Part shown: positions 1 to 10,479 of the stretch, piece by piece
Position numbering within the stretch: the stretch's first letter is position 1
Layout: the number at the start of each line of letters is the position of its first letter
The notes under the pieces: model-generated
Databases searched by the model: none
What the model was told of the DNA's origin: nothing
What the model saw: the letters and a program-made list of their open reading frames with translations, nothing else
Position numbers and translations under genes: made by a program
Origin: Areca catechu
Taxonomy: Eukaryota; Streptophyta; Magnoliopsida; Arecales; Arecaceae
Direction: 5' to 3'
NCBI GenBank assembly: GCA_021397845.1
Contig: CM038043.1
Span: forward strand, 29,883,501 to 29,947,500
DNA length: 64,000 nucleotides

Positions 1-46
1 CAAGACAGTTAGACCTATAAACTGAGAACAGGGCTCTGATACCACT
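1..46 (-). mobile_element. Internal edge of a Sirevirus-like element running off the window
   Basis: The first 46 bases are the start of the internal region of a minus-strand element whose 5' LTR is 47-1601. The reverse complement of 31-44 reads TGGTATCAGAGCCC, the usual tRNA-iMet primer binding site, two bases from the LTR edge. The rest of the element lies left of the window. Confidence 0.75.
31..44 (-). promoter_or_regulatory. Primer binding site (tRNA-iMet) of the left-edge element
   Basis: The minus strand reads TGGTATCAGAGCCC, complementary to the 3' end of initiator tRNA-Met. This fixes the adjacent LTR as a 5' LTR and the element as minus-strand. Confidence 0.8.
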
Positions 47-1601
47 TGTTGCCCGAAAGCAACCCAAGAAGGGCGGTGAATTATGTCTCTAAAAAATATT
101 TGAATGGAATGCAAGAATGTAAACCAATCCAATAAATAAACTAGGTACTATGAATGCAAGTGAAGTGCTCTTTAATAAGTATACAACAGAAATATAAAAC
201 AAGAAAGATAAGAGCAATTTGATGAGGGAATTGAAGAGACAAGCAATCACAGACATAAAAGAAGTATAGTGGTTTGGTGCTATCTAATGCACCTAAATCC
301 ACACCCAAGACCCAATTGGGAATTACTATAATCTCAACCGATTATAGCCGATTAGTTTTCCAGGCTCACTACTCAAAACCGAACTTGTTTTCATAAGGCT
401 CACAAGTCAAAACCTCACTTGGTTTTATAGGCTAATCAAGAACCTAAATAGTTTTAAAGCTTACCACCAACCTCCCTTGGTTTTGCGGGCTAACCAAGAA
501 CTTAATTGGCCTTCCAAGGCTAACTAATAACCTTCTTGGTTTTCAAGGCTAACCAACAACCTTTACAACAAGAATTTATGTTGGAAATAAAGAAAGAATG
601 AAAGCTTTCTCATAAAGCGGATATCTCTTTGAAGCTTTGATGTGGAGCTGCTTTTGACTTGATGAAGCCTCCTTTAATGCTCAAATAGGATGAGCTTGAA
701 TGCTCTTGAAGACACTTGAATGCTTGGAGACTTCTCTTAGCTTGAAAGTAGTTGAACTTAATGAATTGGAGTGAATGCTCTTCTTTTCTCTTCTCTTGGT
801 TATTCATTTTTCATTCTCTTGTGTTTTGATTTGATTTGAATCATATAATATCTTTCCAAGGCCTCAAACTTGGTTTCTAGCTGTTAGATATGAAAAACTA
901 GCCGTTGGGATCCAAGCGGAGTGAGTTATGTGTTTGAAAAACTAGCCATTATAGTTCCCAGAACTCTAAGTGTCGACACTTTAGGCTTTGAGTCAATACA
1001 TAGGGTCGACACTTGCACTCCATGAGTTGACACCTAGTTCAAATATCTTCAATGTAGCTTTCTAGAATTCTCAGATGTGTCGACATTTCCTCAGGTGAGT
1101 CGACACTTTGAGTCCAATTTAACTAACCTTCAGGCAAGTCAACTAACCATCAGGCAAGTCTTCAACTTTAACAAGTTTTGTAACCCAAAAATCTCAAGCG
1201 ATGAGCTGATCCATATGTCGACACTTTGATTCGACACAGACATTCATGTGTTGACACTTCAACCGTGCCACTGAAACTCTGCTTGCATACTGGTCTGAGT
1301 CGACACTTCCTCAGTCATGTGTCGATACTTCAAGTCAACACTTCGTTGAGATTTTCACATAAACACCTGAACTTCTGCTGAAACAGGTTTGTGTTGAACT
1401 CATGTGACTTTTTAAGCAATCTTCAATTAAAAGTCCTCTTTAAGCAGATCTTTCACCAAAATTTGGGACTTCTTCAATCAAACAATTTTTGTCCAGTTGA
1501 TGAGCACCTTTTTCTGTAAAAATATATTTCAAAGAAATTATTAGTACTCAAGTTATACTTAAACATTTTTCTTATTATCAAAATCAATAATGAAGTCGAC
1601 A
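47..1601 (-). repeat. 5' LTR, Sirevirus-like family C
   Basis: On the minus strand it starts TGTCGACTTC and ends GGGCAACA next to the primer site. Two related LTRs lie at 33682-35134 and 39637-41138; all share the GGGCAACA-type end and a start followed by ATTTTGATgA-like sequence. Between about 965 and 1345 there are about ten copies of a dyad close to GTGTCGACAC. A TATA-like ATTATATGA lies near 840, downstream of the dyads in element orientation. It interrupts Copia1, whose sequence resumes at 1602. Confidence 0.8.
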
Positions 1602-1794
1602 ACTACATAGCAATATTGTAAGAAACATTATTCTACCTTGTTATTACAACAAGGATATGAAATAATGTAAAGAGCAGTGGCTTCTCTATTCTTCATAATA
1701 ATAAAAATTTGGGCAGATTATTTTATTTATGGTCTTCTAACTTTGGAACTCAATGATGAAATACTTTTATTAATGATAAGAAGAGAAAGAGAGA

Positions 1795-3138
1795 TAATGT
1801 CAATGTCACATATCTTTGGCATTGCGGTTAGGTTATATCAGTGAATCAAGGATAAACAAGTTAGTTTGACCCTTATGATTTCCAATCATTAGGAACTTGT
1901 GAGTCTTGCCTCAAAGGAAAAATGACCAAGTCTCCATTCACTGGACATGGAGACAGGGTAACCGAGTTACTAAGTCTTGTGCATACTGATGTATGTGGAC
2001 CTATGATAACTCAAGTTAGAGAGGAGGATATTCTTACTCATCATTTTTATTGATGATTTATCAAGGCTTGGTCATGTGTATCTTATGAAACACATGTCTG
2101 AAGCTTTTGATAAATTTAAAAAATATCAAAGTATGGTTGAAAAAACAAACGGACATAGTATTAAAGCTCTTTGTTCTGATCGAGGAGGTGAATACTTGTC
2201 TAGTGAGTTTCTAAACCATCTTAAAGACAAAGGCATAATCTCTGAATGGACTCTTCCTTGTACACCCGAGTAAAATGGTCTGGTAGAAAGGAGAAATCGT
2301 ACCTTGTTAGACATGGTGAGGTCTATGATGAGCTTCACAGATTTTCCATTTCCTTGGGGGCATGCCCTGGAAACTGCTGCACATATTTTGAACAGGGTTC
2401 CATCTAAGTCAGTAAGTAGCACCCTATATGAGTTATGGAATGGCAAAAGACCAAGTCTTAAGTACTTAAAGATTTGGGGTTGCTATGCTTATGTCAAAAA
2501 TAACTTTCGACATAAGTGCTAGGGCTGATAAGTGTAGGTTTGTTAGTTATCCTAAAGAAGGTATTGGATACCTCTTTTATAATGCTAGTGAGCTAAAGAT
2601 TTTTCCTAGTAGTCATGTTACATTCTTGGAGAAAGAATTTATCCAAGAAAGAAGTAGTGATTCTTCACTTGAGTTATGTGAAGAACAGAACCAACAACCT
2701 ATTGAGTCTTTAAATAAAATTCCTCAACTAGAAGTTTTTGTAGATCAGGAATAGCCACTATACACACCTCCTCTCCGAAGGTTAAGATAGGGTGCAGGGA
2801 GTACCTCTAAGATATGGCTTTGTCATCAGGGATGATCATGAAGCCAGTATCATTCAGGATGATGATCCTGTGACCTATTCGAAAGCTGTCGAGAGAAAAG
2901 ACTCTGACAAATGGCTTAGTGCCATGAAATCTGAAAAGGGTTCCATGTATTTCAATTAGGTTTGGACCTTGGTAGATCCACCTGATGGAATTAACCCAAT
3001 AGGGTGTAAATGGGTCTTCAAGAAGAAGATAGGAGCAGATGGTCAAGTAGAAACCTACAAGGTCAAGCTGGTAGCAAAAGGTTTTAGACAAAACATGGCA
3101 TTGACTATGATGAAACCTTTTCTCCAGTAGCCATGCTC
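1795..3138 (+). pseudogene. Copia1 integrase and start of reverse transcriptase
   Basis: This is a broken copia pol segment. The GAG-pre-integrase zinc region shows LWHC near 1815 and CESC near 1900. The integrase core follows with HTDVCGPM (first Asp, near 1985), SDRGGEY (second Asp, near 2180) and an E-x-NGLVERRNR region near 2275-2300, where a stop directly follows the Glu. The linker then leads into the N-terminal RT region with NPIGCKW (near 2995) and LVAKGFR (near 3070). Stops and frameshifts include those near 1830, 2050, 2270 and 2520. The reading is cut at 3138 by chromovirus A and resumes at 12154. Confidence 0.85.
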
Positions 3139-3143
3139 AAATC
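3139..3143. repeat. Left target-site duplication of chromovirus A (AAATC)
   Basis: AAATC directly precedes the TGATGCAG end of the element and is repeated at 12154-12158 after its other end. Joining the flanks restores the Copia1 RT reading. Confidence 0.95.
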
Positions 3144-4830
3144 TGATGCAGAACAAATAAAGGGATGCGATGCGGAAGTAAATTAAGATTAACTATTTTT
3201 TTGTTGTTTTTATATGTTTGTAGAAGTTGGCTTCAAATCAAAGAAAAGTTAACCTAACATTGAAAGATACTAATATGATAATTGAAAGCACAATTTTAGG
3301 AAACTAAATTATCAGAGTAGTTCAGAAAGCAACGGATCGCTGGGGGTTGAGAAACTCCCGACCTAGGGTTTCGCTCCGAACTTTCAACACAACAGAAATA
3401 AGGATAGAGATGGTTTACCTAACCAGACATGATCTTCACAGATTTTGTGTGGAAGAACTCTCCCGAGCAGATTGTTGGATCCTCGGATTCAGATATCTTC
3501 GCAATGGATCCTCCAATACTGGTCCTTTGGTGGGTTGGCTTCTCCTGAACTAAAGATCTGGAAGAGAAGAAAAACAATTGATGGAATCAGAGAGTCAAGG
3601 GAAAATTTACCAGGTATGAACTTGAAGATTGAATTGCTGAAAACTGGATTCTCTTGGAAGTTGAGTGATTTTTTCCTTGGAACTTGCTCTGATCTGAAGT
3701 AGCCGGACTGGATCTGGATGAAGGTGGACGGCCTGGACTTGTAGAGAGAGAGAGGCCATGGGAGATGGAAGGAGCTAGGTGTTTGATGGATTGAAAATAA
3801 TGAAGGGCGGCTAGGGTTTTGGATTTTTAAGTGGCTAACCTAGGTTTTGGATAAAGATGGAGATCTCTCACCTCCTCAAGGCTCCAATGGAACCCGGATT
3901 ACCCCTCACGGAGCTCAACACTTAGAATAGTGCGGAAGAAGAAGAAACCTAGTTACTCAACACAAGAGAATAGCAAAATAATTTTTCTTCATTGATTTTC
4001 TAAAGTTACAAAGAGAGGGTCTATTATATAGACCTAAAATTTTCTCCAAGTTTGTACAAATTCCCATGTGGGACTAAACTCCTCCAACCTCTAGATTAGG
4101 TAGAAAACTCCTCCTCTCTTGGCTGACCAAGAATTCAAAAAAATTTGGGACGGCCATAAAGGATTTTTTTTTGGAATTTTTTTTTTTTTTTTTTTTTTTT
4201 TTATGGCGCCTTCTTTGAGTTGGATTTGGATTTGGAGTCCTCTTCTCCTATGGGCATTTCTTCTTTTCTTCCACTCCAAGTTAAGCTCTTTTGATTTTGA
4301 TTTGAACTTCAATTAGGAGTAGGTTGGATGTCCTTCTTTGATTTTTTCTCCAAGAGAAGTCCCTTTCCTTCTTTGCTTAGACAAAATTGGCAGGTATGGG
4401 CGCCTCCTTTAAATTGGCTTCCAATTGATTTTTTCTTCTTGGATGTGGGGACCATGACACTGGGATGCCTTTGTGGCACCTCCTGGACCCTGGCGTGTGC
4501 TCGGAGTGTGGCTGGGCGTGTGGCTTGGAGTGTGGCCTCCACTTGCTTGGACCTTGATTTGATTGGAAGACAAATGTGGCACCATTTTGGACCTTGATTT
4601 GATTGGAAGACAATTGCGGCACCATTTTGGATAAAATTGAAACCACATCAGGACTTGCACCGAGTCAACATGACTCAACAAAATTTAAATGGTGACTCAA
4701 GAAATAAATAAAAATAAATAAACTGGTTGACCAGGTCAACCTTTATTACAAACCCTAATTTCTCGGGCAATGTCAATCAGAGATCCAAATGGAGCTCTGA
4801 AGTCTTCTTATGAGTCTGGTGCCCGCACCA
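3144..4830 (-). repeat. 3' LTR of chromovirus A
   Basis: In element orientation it begins TGGTGCGGGC (at 4830) and ends TCTGCATCA (at 3144). A TATA-type core lies in a 17-bp inverted repeat at 4018-4034. Inside are a T run of about 26 bases (4177-4202) and an exact-spacing 40-bp tandem duplication (4551-4590 and 4591-4630). The end of pol overlaps the first 58 bases. Its partner is 10480-12153. Confidence 0.93.
4018..4034 (-). promoter_or_regulatory. Probable TATA box within an inverted repeat, LTR A
   Basis: Seven-base arms (GGTCTAT and ATAGACC) flank a 3-base centre, so a TATATAA-like core reads on both strands. The same 17 bases occur in the partner LTR at 11360-11376. It is assigned as a promoter from its AT-rich core and position only. 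Confidence 0.5.
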
Positions 4831-7800
4831 ATTCTCCCGGGGTGGGAGGAACTCGACCATGTCGAGTAAGGCTCAAGTTGGCTCTGGTATCTCTCCAAGA
4901 GGTCTGGGTCCAATTCTTGTAATTCTTCTCGGGAGATCCAAGAGTCATCAGAATCTGGCCTTCCTTGCCAGCGGACCAGGTACCTTTAGTATCCTCGATT
5001 ACGAGTAGAGATAACCTGATCATCCAGGATCTTTTCAATCTGCTCTTTCCTCACAGGCCAGTTTGTTGGTGGACACACAGGGTCGGGATCACTCTCAATG
5101 ATAGGGTTAGGCTCAAAAGGCTCACTAGGAATCACAGCTGGCTCCCTGTACTCTACTAAGTCTGTAATGTTGAAAGTAGAGCTAATGCCTAGTTCTGGAG
5201 GCAACTCGAGCACATAGGCATTGGATCCTACTCTCTTTACCACTCTAAATGGTCCAGCTCCCCTAGCATGTAACTTTCTAACGGTTCCAGGAGGAAACCG
5301 TTCAGGCCTTAACCTAATCATCACATAGTCTCCCTCAACAAAAGATTTGACTCGCCTTTGAGTATCAGCCAACTTCTTATAAGTTTCATTACTTAAATTT
5401 ATTTTGGCATGAATTTCTTTATGCAAGTCTTTTACATGCTATGCAAAATTCTCAGCAGACTCGGAGACTCGAGTGTGGACAGGTAAAGGGACTAGGTCAA
5501 GAGGTGTGTGAGGTTTGTATCCATGTACAATTTCAAATGGACTCTTACCCGTAGACCTATTGACCGAGTCATTGTACGCAAATTCTGCCCTTGGTAGGTA
5601 TAAATCCCAATTTCTGGTGTTTTCACCAACAAGACATCTCAGCAGATTTCCTAGGCTACGGTTCACTACTTCAGTTTGGCCATCAGTTTGGGGATGATAG
5701 GCAGTTGAAAACTTAAGTTTTGTCCCTAACTTATGCCAAAGGGTCTTCCAAAAGTAACTGGTGAACCGGACATCCCTATCTGAAACGATTGTCTTAGGTA
5801 GGCCATGGAGTCTAACTATCTCATTGAAGAAAAGTGTGGCTACCTTAGACGCATCAAAGGTTTGGGAATAAGGCAAGAAGTGGGCCATTTTAGAGAATCG
5901 GTCGACTACGACACAGATAGAATCATGTCTCCTCTGGGTCTTAGGTAAACCTAACACAAAATCCATACTCACTTTTTGCCAAGGACGATCTGGGACAGGG
6001 AGTGGGGTATAAAGGCCAGTGTTTTGTTTTCGCTGTTTGGCAATAGCGCAGGTTCGACATCTAGCTACAATATTAGCTACATCCCTTTTCAAGCTAGGCC
6101 AGAAAAAGTGGTCTTCAATAGCTAGAATGGTCTTGTCTTTTCCAAAATGGCCGGCTAAACCTCCAGCATGGATTTCCCAAATCAAAAATTCCCTAAGAGA
6201 AGGTCTAGGGATGCAAAGCCTATTTTTGAAGAACAAAAAACCATCTACAAGGGTATAATCCTGGTGATTACTAGATGGTCCTTGAACTAGATCCTGATAC
6301 ACAGTTGTGAAATCCGGACAAGACTCATATTCCTCTTTGATTTGCTCAAACCCTATGACCTCAGTTCTAACAGAAGTTAATAACAGAGATCGGCGACTAA
6401 GGGCATCAGCTACCTTATTCTCAACTCCAGCCTTATGTTTCAGGACAAAAGTATAGGACTGGATATATTCTACCCACTTAGCATGCCTAGGGTTAAGCTT
6501 CTTTTGGGAGTTCAGAAATCTAAGAGCCTCATGGTCCGAAAATAGTACAAATTCCTGCGGTAGCAAATAATGTCTCCAGTAACGCAAAGCTTGCACCACC
6601 GCATAAAATTCCTTATCATAGGTAGAATACCTAAGCTTAGCATCATTAAGTTTTTCACTAAAGAATGCTATGGGATGATTCTCTTGGCTTAGGACTCCAC
6701 CTATTCCTACACCTGAAGCATCACAGGCAACCTCAAATACTTTAGAAAAATCGGGTAATCTCAGAATGGGTGCCTGGGTCATTTTATCCTTAAGATCTAG
6801 GAAGGCTTTATGGGCTGACTTAGTCCAATGAAATTCTCCCTTCCTAATACAATCAGTGATAGGAGCAGCTAAAGTACTAAACCCCTTGATGAATCGCCTA
6901 TAGAAGGTAGCCAAGCCGTGGAAACTTCTAACTTCATGCACATTGGTTGGCTCTGGCCAGTCTACTATGGACCTAATCTTCTCAGGATCGGCCGCCACGC
7001 CGTCAGGGGTTACTACAAAACCAAGAAAGATAACTCTACTAGTCATGAATTCACACTTCTTAAGATTACCGTAGAGTCTATCATTCCTCAAAACTTGGCA
7101 GACTGCTCTAAGGTGGCCTAGGTGATCTGCTGGGGTCTTACTATAGATCAGGATGTCATCAAAATAGACCACCACAAATTTTCCTATGAAAGCTCTAAGT
7201 ACCTGGATCATAATTCTCATGAAAGTACTAGGGGCATTGGACAACCCAAAAGGCATAACAACCCATTCATAAAGACCATCCTTAGTTTTGAAAGCAGTTT
7301 TCCATTCATCCCCGGGTCTAATCCTAGCCTGATGATAGTCGCTTTTGAGATCAATCTTAGAAAAAACCATTGCACCATCCATCATATCAAGCATGTCATC
7401 TAGTCTAGGGATGGGAAACCTATATTTGATTGTAATTTTATTGATGGCACGACTGTCAACACACATCCTCCACGTGCCATCTTTCTTTGGGGTCAGTAAG
7501 GCTGGGACTGCACAAGGGCTAAGACTTTCTCTAATAAACCCCTTCCTCAATAATTCTCCAACCTGCTTTTGCAGTTCTTCATGCTCAGATGGATTCATCC
7601 TGTAATGGGGCAAGTTGGGCAAAGTCGCTCCTGGGATTAGATCTATGGCATGCTGGATATCCCTAAGAGGTGGAAGGTGGTCTGGCAAATCCTCGGGAAA
7701 GACATCCTCAAATTCTTTTAACACAGGTTTAACTTCTTGAGGAGGCTCTGAGGGTTCCAAAGTTCTAAGTTCCTTAGCAGTCAACATCCAGATGGGTGAA

Positions 7801-8340
7801 CCACTATGAATTTCTTGTTCTAGATCCTTAGCACTGATTAAGTTCACTCCAGTTTTCATCTCCTTAACCTTACCGGCTCCTTTAGTTACCTTGTCCTTAG
7901 GGGGAACTGAATGGATCGTAATCTTCTTCCTATTGAAACTAAAGACACAGGTATTGGATTTTTCTAAGAGGGTGGCATCATGATCATACAACCAAGGTCT
8001 TCCGAGAATTATACTGCTCACCCCCATGGGTAAGACATCGCACCAAATCTTTTCGTGTTAAGATTGCATTTGGATTTGGACTTGACATCTAGACTGGATG
8101 GGTATGGAGGTAGAATCTACCCAAGAAACCTTATAGGGGTTGGGATGGGGAACTGGGATTAAGCCTAACATCTTGACAGTGCTAGTAGAGATGGCATTTA
8201 CACAGCTCCCACTATCTATGATGATCTTACATACCTTATCCCCTAATTTAAGAAAAGTCTGTAGGATGTTAGTCCTACGCCAATCCCTTGAACTAGATTT
8301 TGGGATAGGATGCATCTTACAACTCCTAATTGGTCAGATT
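4773..8340 (-). pseudogene. pol: Chromovirus A pol: protease, RT, RNase H, integrase, chromodomain
   Basis: One reading frame covers the whole pol. Protease shows IIDSGSCVNA near 8210. The longest open stretch (8027-5439, 862 residues) holds RT with YFDD at residues 288-291, RNase H with Asp436, Glu473, Asp498 and Asp541, and integrase with His620, His627, Cys657 and Cys660 followed by Asp689, Asp750 and Glu786. All these catalytic and metal-binding residues are present. Downstream come the integrase tail (GPFRVVKRVGSNAYVL) and a chromodomain with YLVRWQGRP near 4980. The frame then runs into the 3' LTR and ends at 4773. Stops lie at 8058-8060, 5439-5441 and 4986-4988; the last two sit where related copies have glutamine. 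It is enzymatically complete in outline but broken as one polyprotein. Confidence 0.95.
4831..4850 (-). promoter_or_regulatory. Polypurine tract region of chromovirus A
   Basis: Read on the minus strand, CCCGGGAGAAT directly abuts the TGGTGCGGGC start of the 3' LTR. Elements B and B-prime have a nearly identical tract before their 3' LTRs (19583-19591 and near 47297). Confidence 0.6.
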
Positions 8341-9568
8341 CATTGGGTTCCTCCTCTCCTTCATACTCCTCAACCAAATTCATTCCGGCCTCATAAACTT
8401 CTTCTTCAAATTCCTCACTGGGCTCGGAATTATCATTCTCTCCCTCTTCTATGTAAAGGGATCTACGTGGGCACTAGCTAGCAACATGACCTACCTTATG
8501 ACACTTGAAACAGGCTATGGCAGTACACTGACTGGAAATGTGACCTGGTTTCTGACACTTAAAACAGGTGATATTTGAACTAGGGGTTCTCTGGGTGTCA
8601 GGTGCCTTACCTTTGTCCATGGGCCTTGGGGTAGAAGTACCCTGAAAAGGTTTACTAGGGATAACTTGGCTAGGTCCATTCCTTGGGATTGGGGCACTAA
8701 CCCTAGAAGGTATAGGTCCTCTCTGAAATTTCTCAGTGTTCAGTGCAATCTGGTAGGCTTGGTCTAGATCAGTAACCTCTCTCAGAAATAGTTCTCTCTT
8801 GATATCTTCCCTCAGTCCAGCCCTAAATCTAGACAAAGTGACTTCGTGGGCTTCACTCACATCACATCTCATTAGGTATTCATCAAAAGTAGCTATGTAG
8901 TCTGAGACAGATCGGTTTCCTTGTTTCAGGTTTTGCCATTGGTCTAACAGGTTTTGCTGGTATGAAATGGGTAGGTATTTATCTCTCAGTTTTTCTTTCA
9001 TACCCTGCCAAGTGGTTATGGGCTCAACATTCCGTCTCCTAGTGGTTAGCTCAATGTTCCCCCAGTATAACCTAGCTTGACGCACTAATTTCATCTTGGC
9101 AGACTTGTATTTCCTCTCCTCAGACATAGCATACCACTCAAAGTATTGGTCCATCTCACCCTCCCAATCAGAATACACCTTAGGGTTCAGACTACCATCA
9201 AAAGTGGGTGCATCTAATTTGATGTTCCTGATGAACCTATCATCTCTATCTTCAGGCTCTGGGTCAGGCCTCCTATGATTAGGTTCAGGATCTCTATATA
9301 AAGGCCTTCTAGGCTCCTGATGTGGGTGAGGTTGAGGCACATTAAAATCGGGGTCAGGAGTCCAATTCCGATGTCTAGGTTCTTCAAGTACTTGGACTCG
9401 GTCCCTAAGTTGGGTAAGATCCTCATGAATTTATGCGCTAAACTGGGCCACAGTGTTTGTCATATCCTGATTCATTTTAGCCATACTTTCAGTAAGAGTT
9501 CTGATCATGTCCTCTAAATCAGGTTGGGTTTGACCAGGTTGATATGGCACTCCGTTTCTGGTAGACAT
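8330..9568 (-). pseudogene. gag: Chromovirus A gag
   Basis: The start is the ATG at 9568, because the residues MSTRNGV match the gag start of elements B and B-prime (MSTRSGV, MGTRSGI). The capsid-type domain lies about 9240-8800 (DWEGEMDQYFEWY, WQGMKEKLRDKYLP). Two zinc knuckles follow, CFKCQKPGHISSQC near 8540 and a second, CFKCHKVGH, near 8500, whose last Cys lies just beyond a TAG at 8474-8476. A TAA at 9431-9433 interrupts the N-terminal part. The acidic segment after the knuckles (VYEAGMNLVEEYEGEEE) has a clear counterpart in the extension ORFs of B and B-prime. Pol is in another frame, with the change near 8330. I cannot tell whether that is programmed or a mutation. Confidence 0.9.
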
Positions 9569-10461
9569 GATGATTCAAGCAAGCACACAAAATGAGACTA
9601 GACTAAATCGACTACTGGATCACTAGACCTAGAGTCCAAACTAGATGCCCAATCAGAGTGGCAAGCTAGCCTGTAGTAACTCAGGACTCAGCCAGGCAGG
9701 TGTAAGGGGAGTGTTAGGTCCCTGATTGCCAATCCTAGACACCAATCAGTGATTGGCCAGGTAGGCGGACCAGCACACAAGCCCTTCGGGAATGGATCCC
9801 TGAACCACCGTTCTAGACACTGAGTGCTAAGCACACACAGAATAACTCGGCAAACTGACTCAACACTAGCCTAGACCCGACCAATTGGTGTCCCTAGCCC
9901 ACTAGGGCAAATTAGGTCTAACTGATTTTAAATTAGGTCTAGGTTCGAATGATTGGATGGTGGTTTTGGACTAAGGAGAGGTAATCAACTTCTCCCCTTA
10001 TCTTAGATGCTCAATTTCCCTTAAGTAAATTATGAGATGATCACTCCAAAAAGAATTGAATTGCAGAACACAAAAAAACAGAGTTGTTGTATTTTAATGC
10101 TCAGAATTTTTACCGAAACCAATAAATCACAGAAAAAATATGGAAAATAGGCTCAATTATACTGGTTTCAATGAAGCAAAAATCATGCAATTCGGAGTTT
10201 TATGCAGGTAGAAATAATTTAGAAAACAGGGCAACTAAGGGCTGCAACTAGATTGTCTTCCCCGTTTATAATCCCTGCTACGAAGTTATAACCCAATGGA
10301 TCCCCTACACGCCCTAGGAACACCCCGTGGAATGGGAGGAGGAGGCTTGCGCCTCGCTTAGTTCCTAGGACCGGACGTCCTGGGGAGTCTACTTCGAGCA
10401 GACAAAATAAAAAGAGAAAACAATCAAAACAAGCAAGCAAGCAAATCAGAAACCCTAGACT
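9569..10461 (-). other. 5' leader of chromovirus A
   Basis: This is the non-coding leader between primer site and gag. The 440 bases nearest gag (about 9569-10010) closely match the leaders of B (about 16620-17027) and B-prime (about 44460-44899). They include a near-palindrome CCAATCAGTGATTGG at 9742-9756. Bases 10011-10461 are AT-rich and then GC-rich with no convincing ORF. Confidence 0.75.
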
Positions 10462-10475
10462 GGGCTCTGATACCA
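10462..10475 (-). promoter_or_regulatory. Primer binding site of chromovirus A (tRNA-iMet)
   Basis: The minus strand reads TGGTATCAGAGCCC, four bases from the 5' LTR end at 10480. Confidence 0.9.
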
Positions 10476-10479
10476 AAAA

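Noticed and set aside
2126..2446. Antisense open frames over copia and gypsy coding regions (also 7122-7605, 63375-63776 and similar)
   Set aside because: They mirror the real pol frames on the other strand and show no domain of their own.
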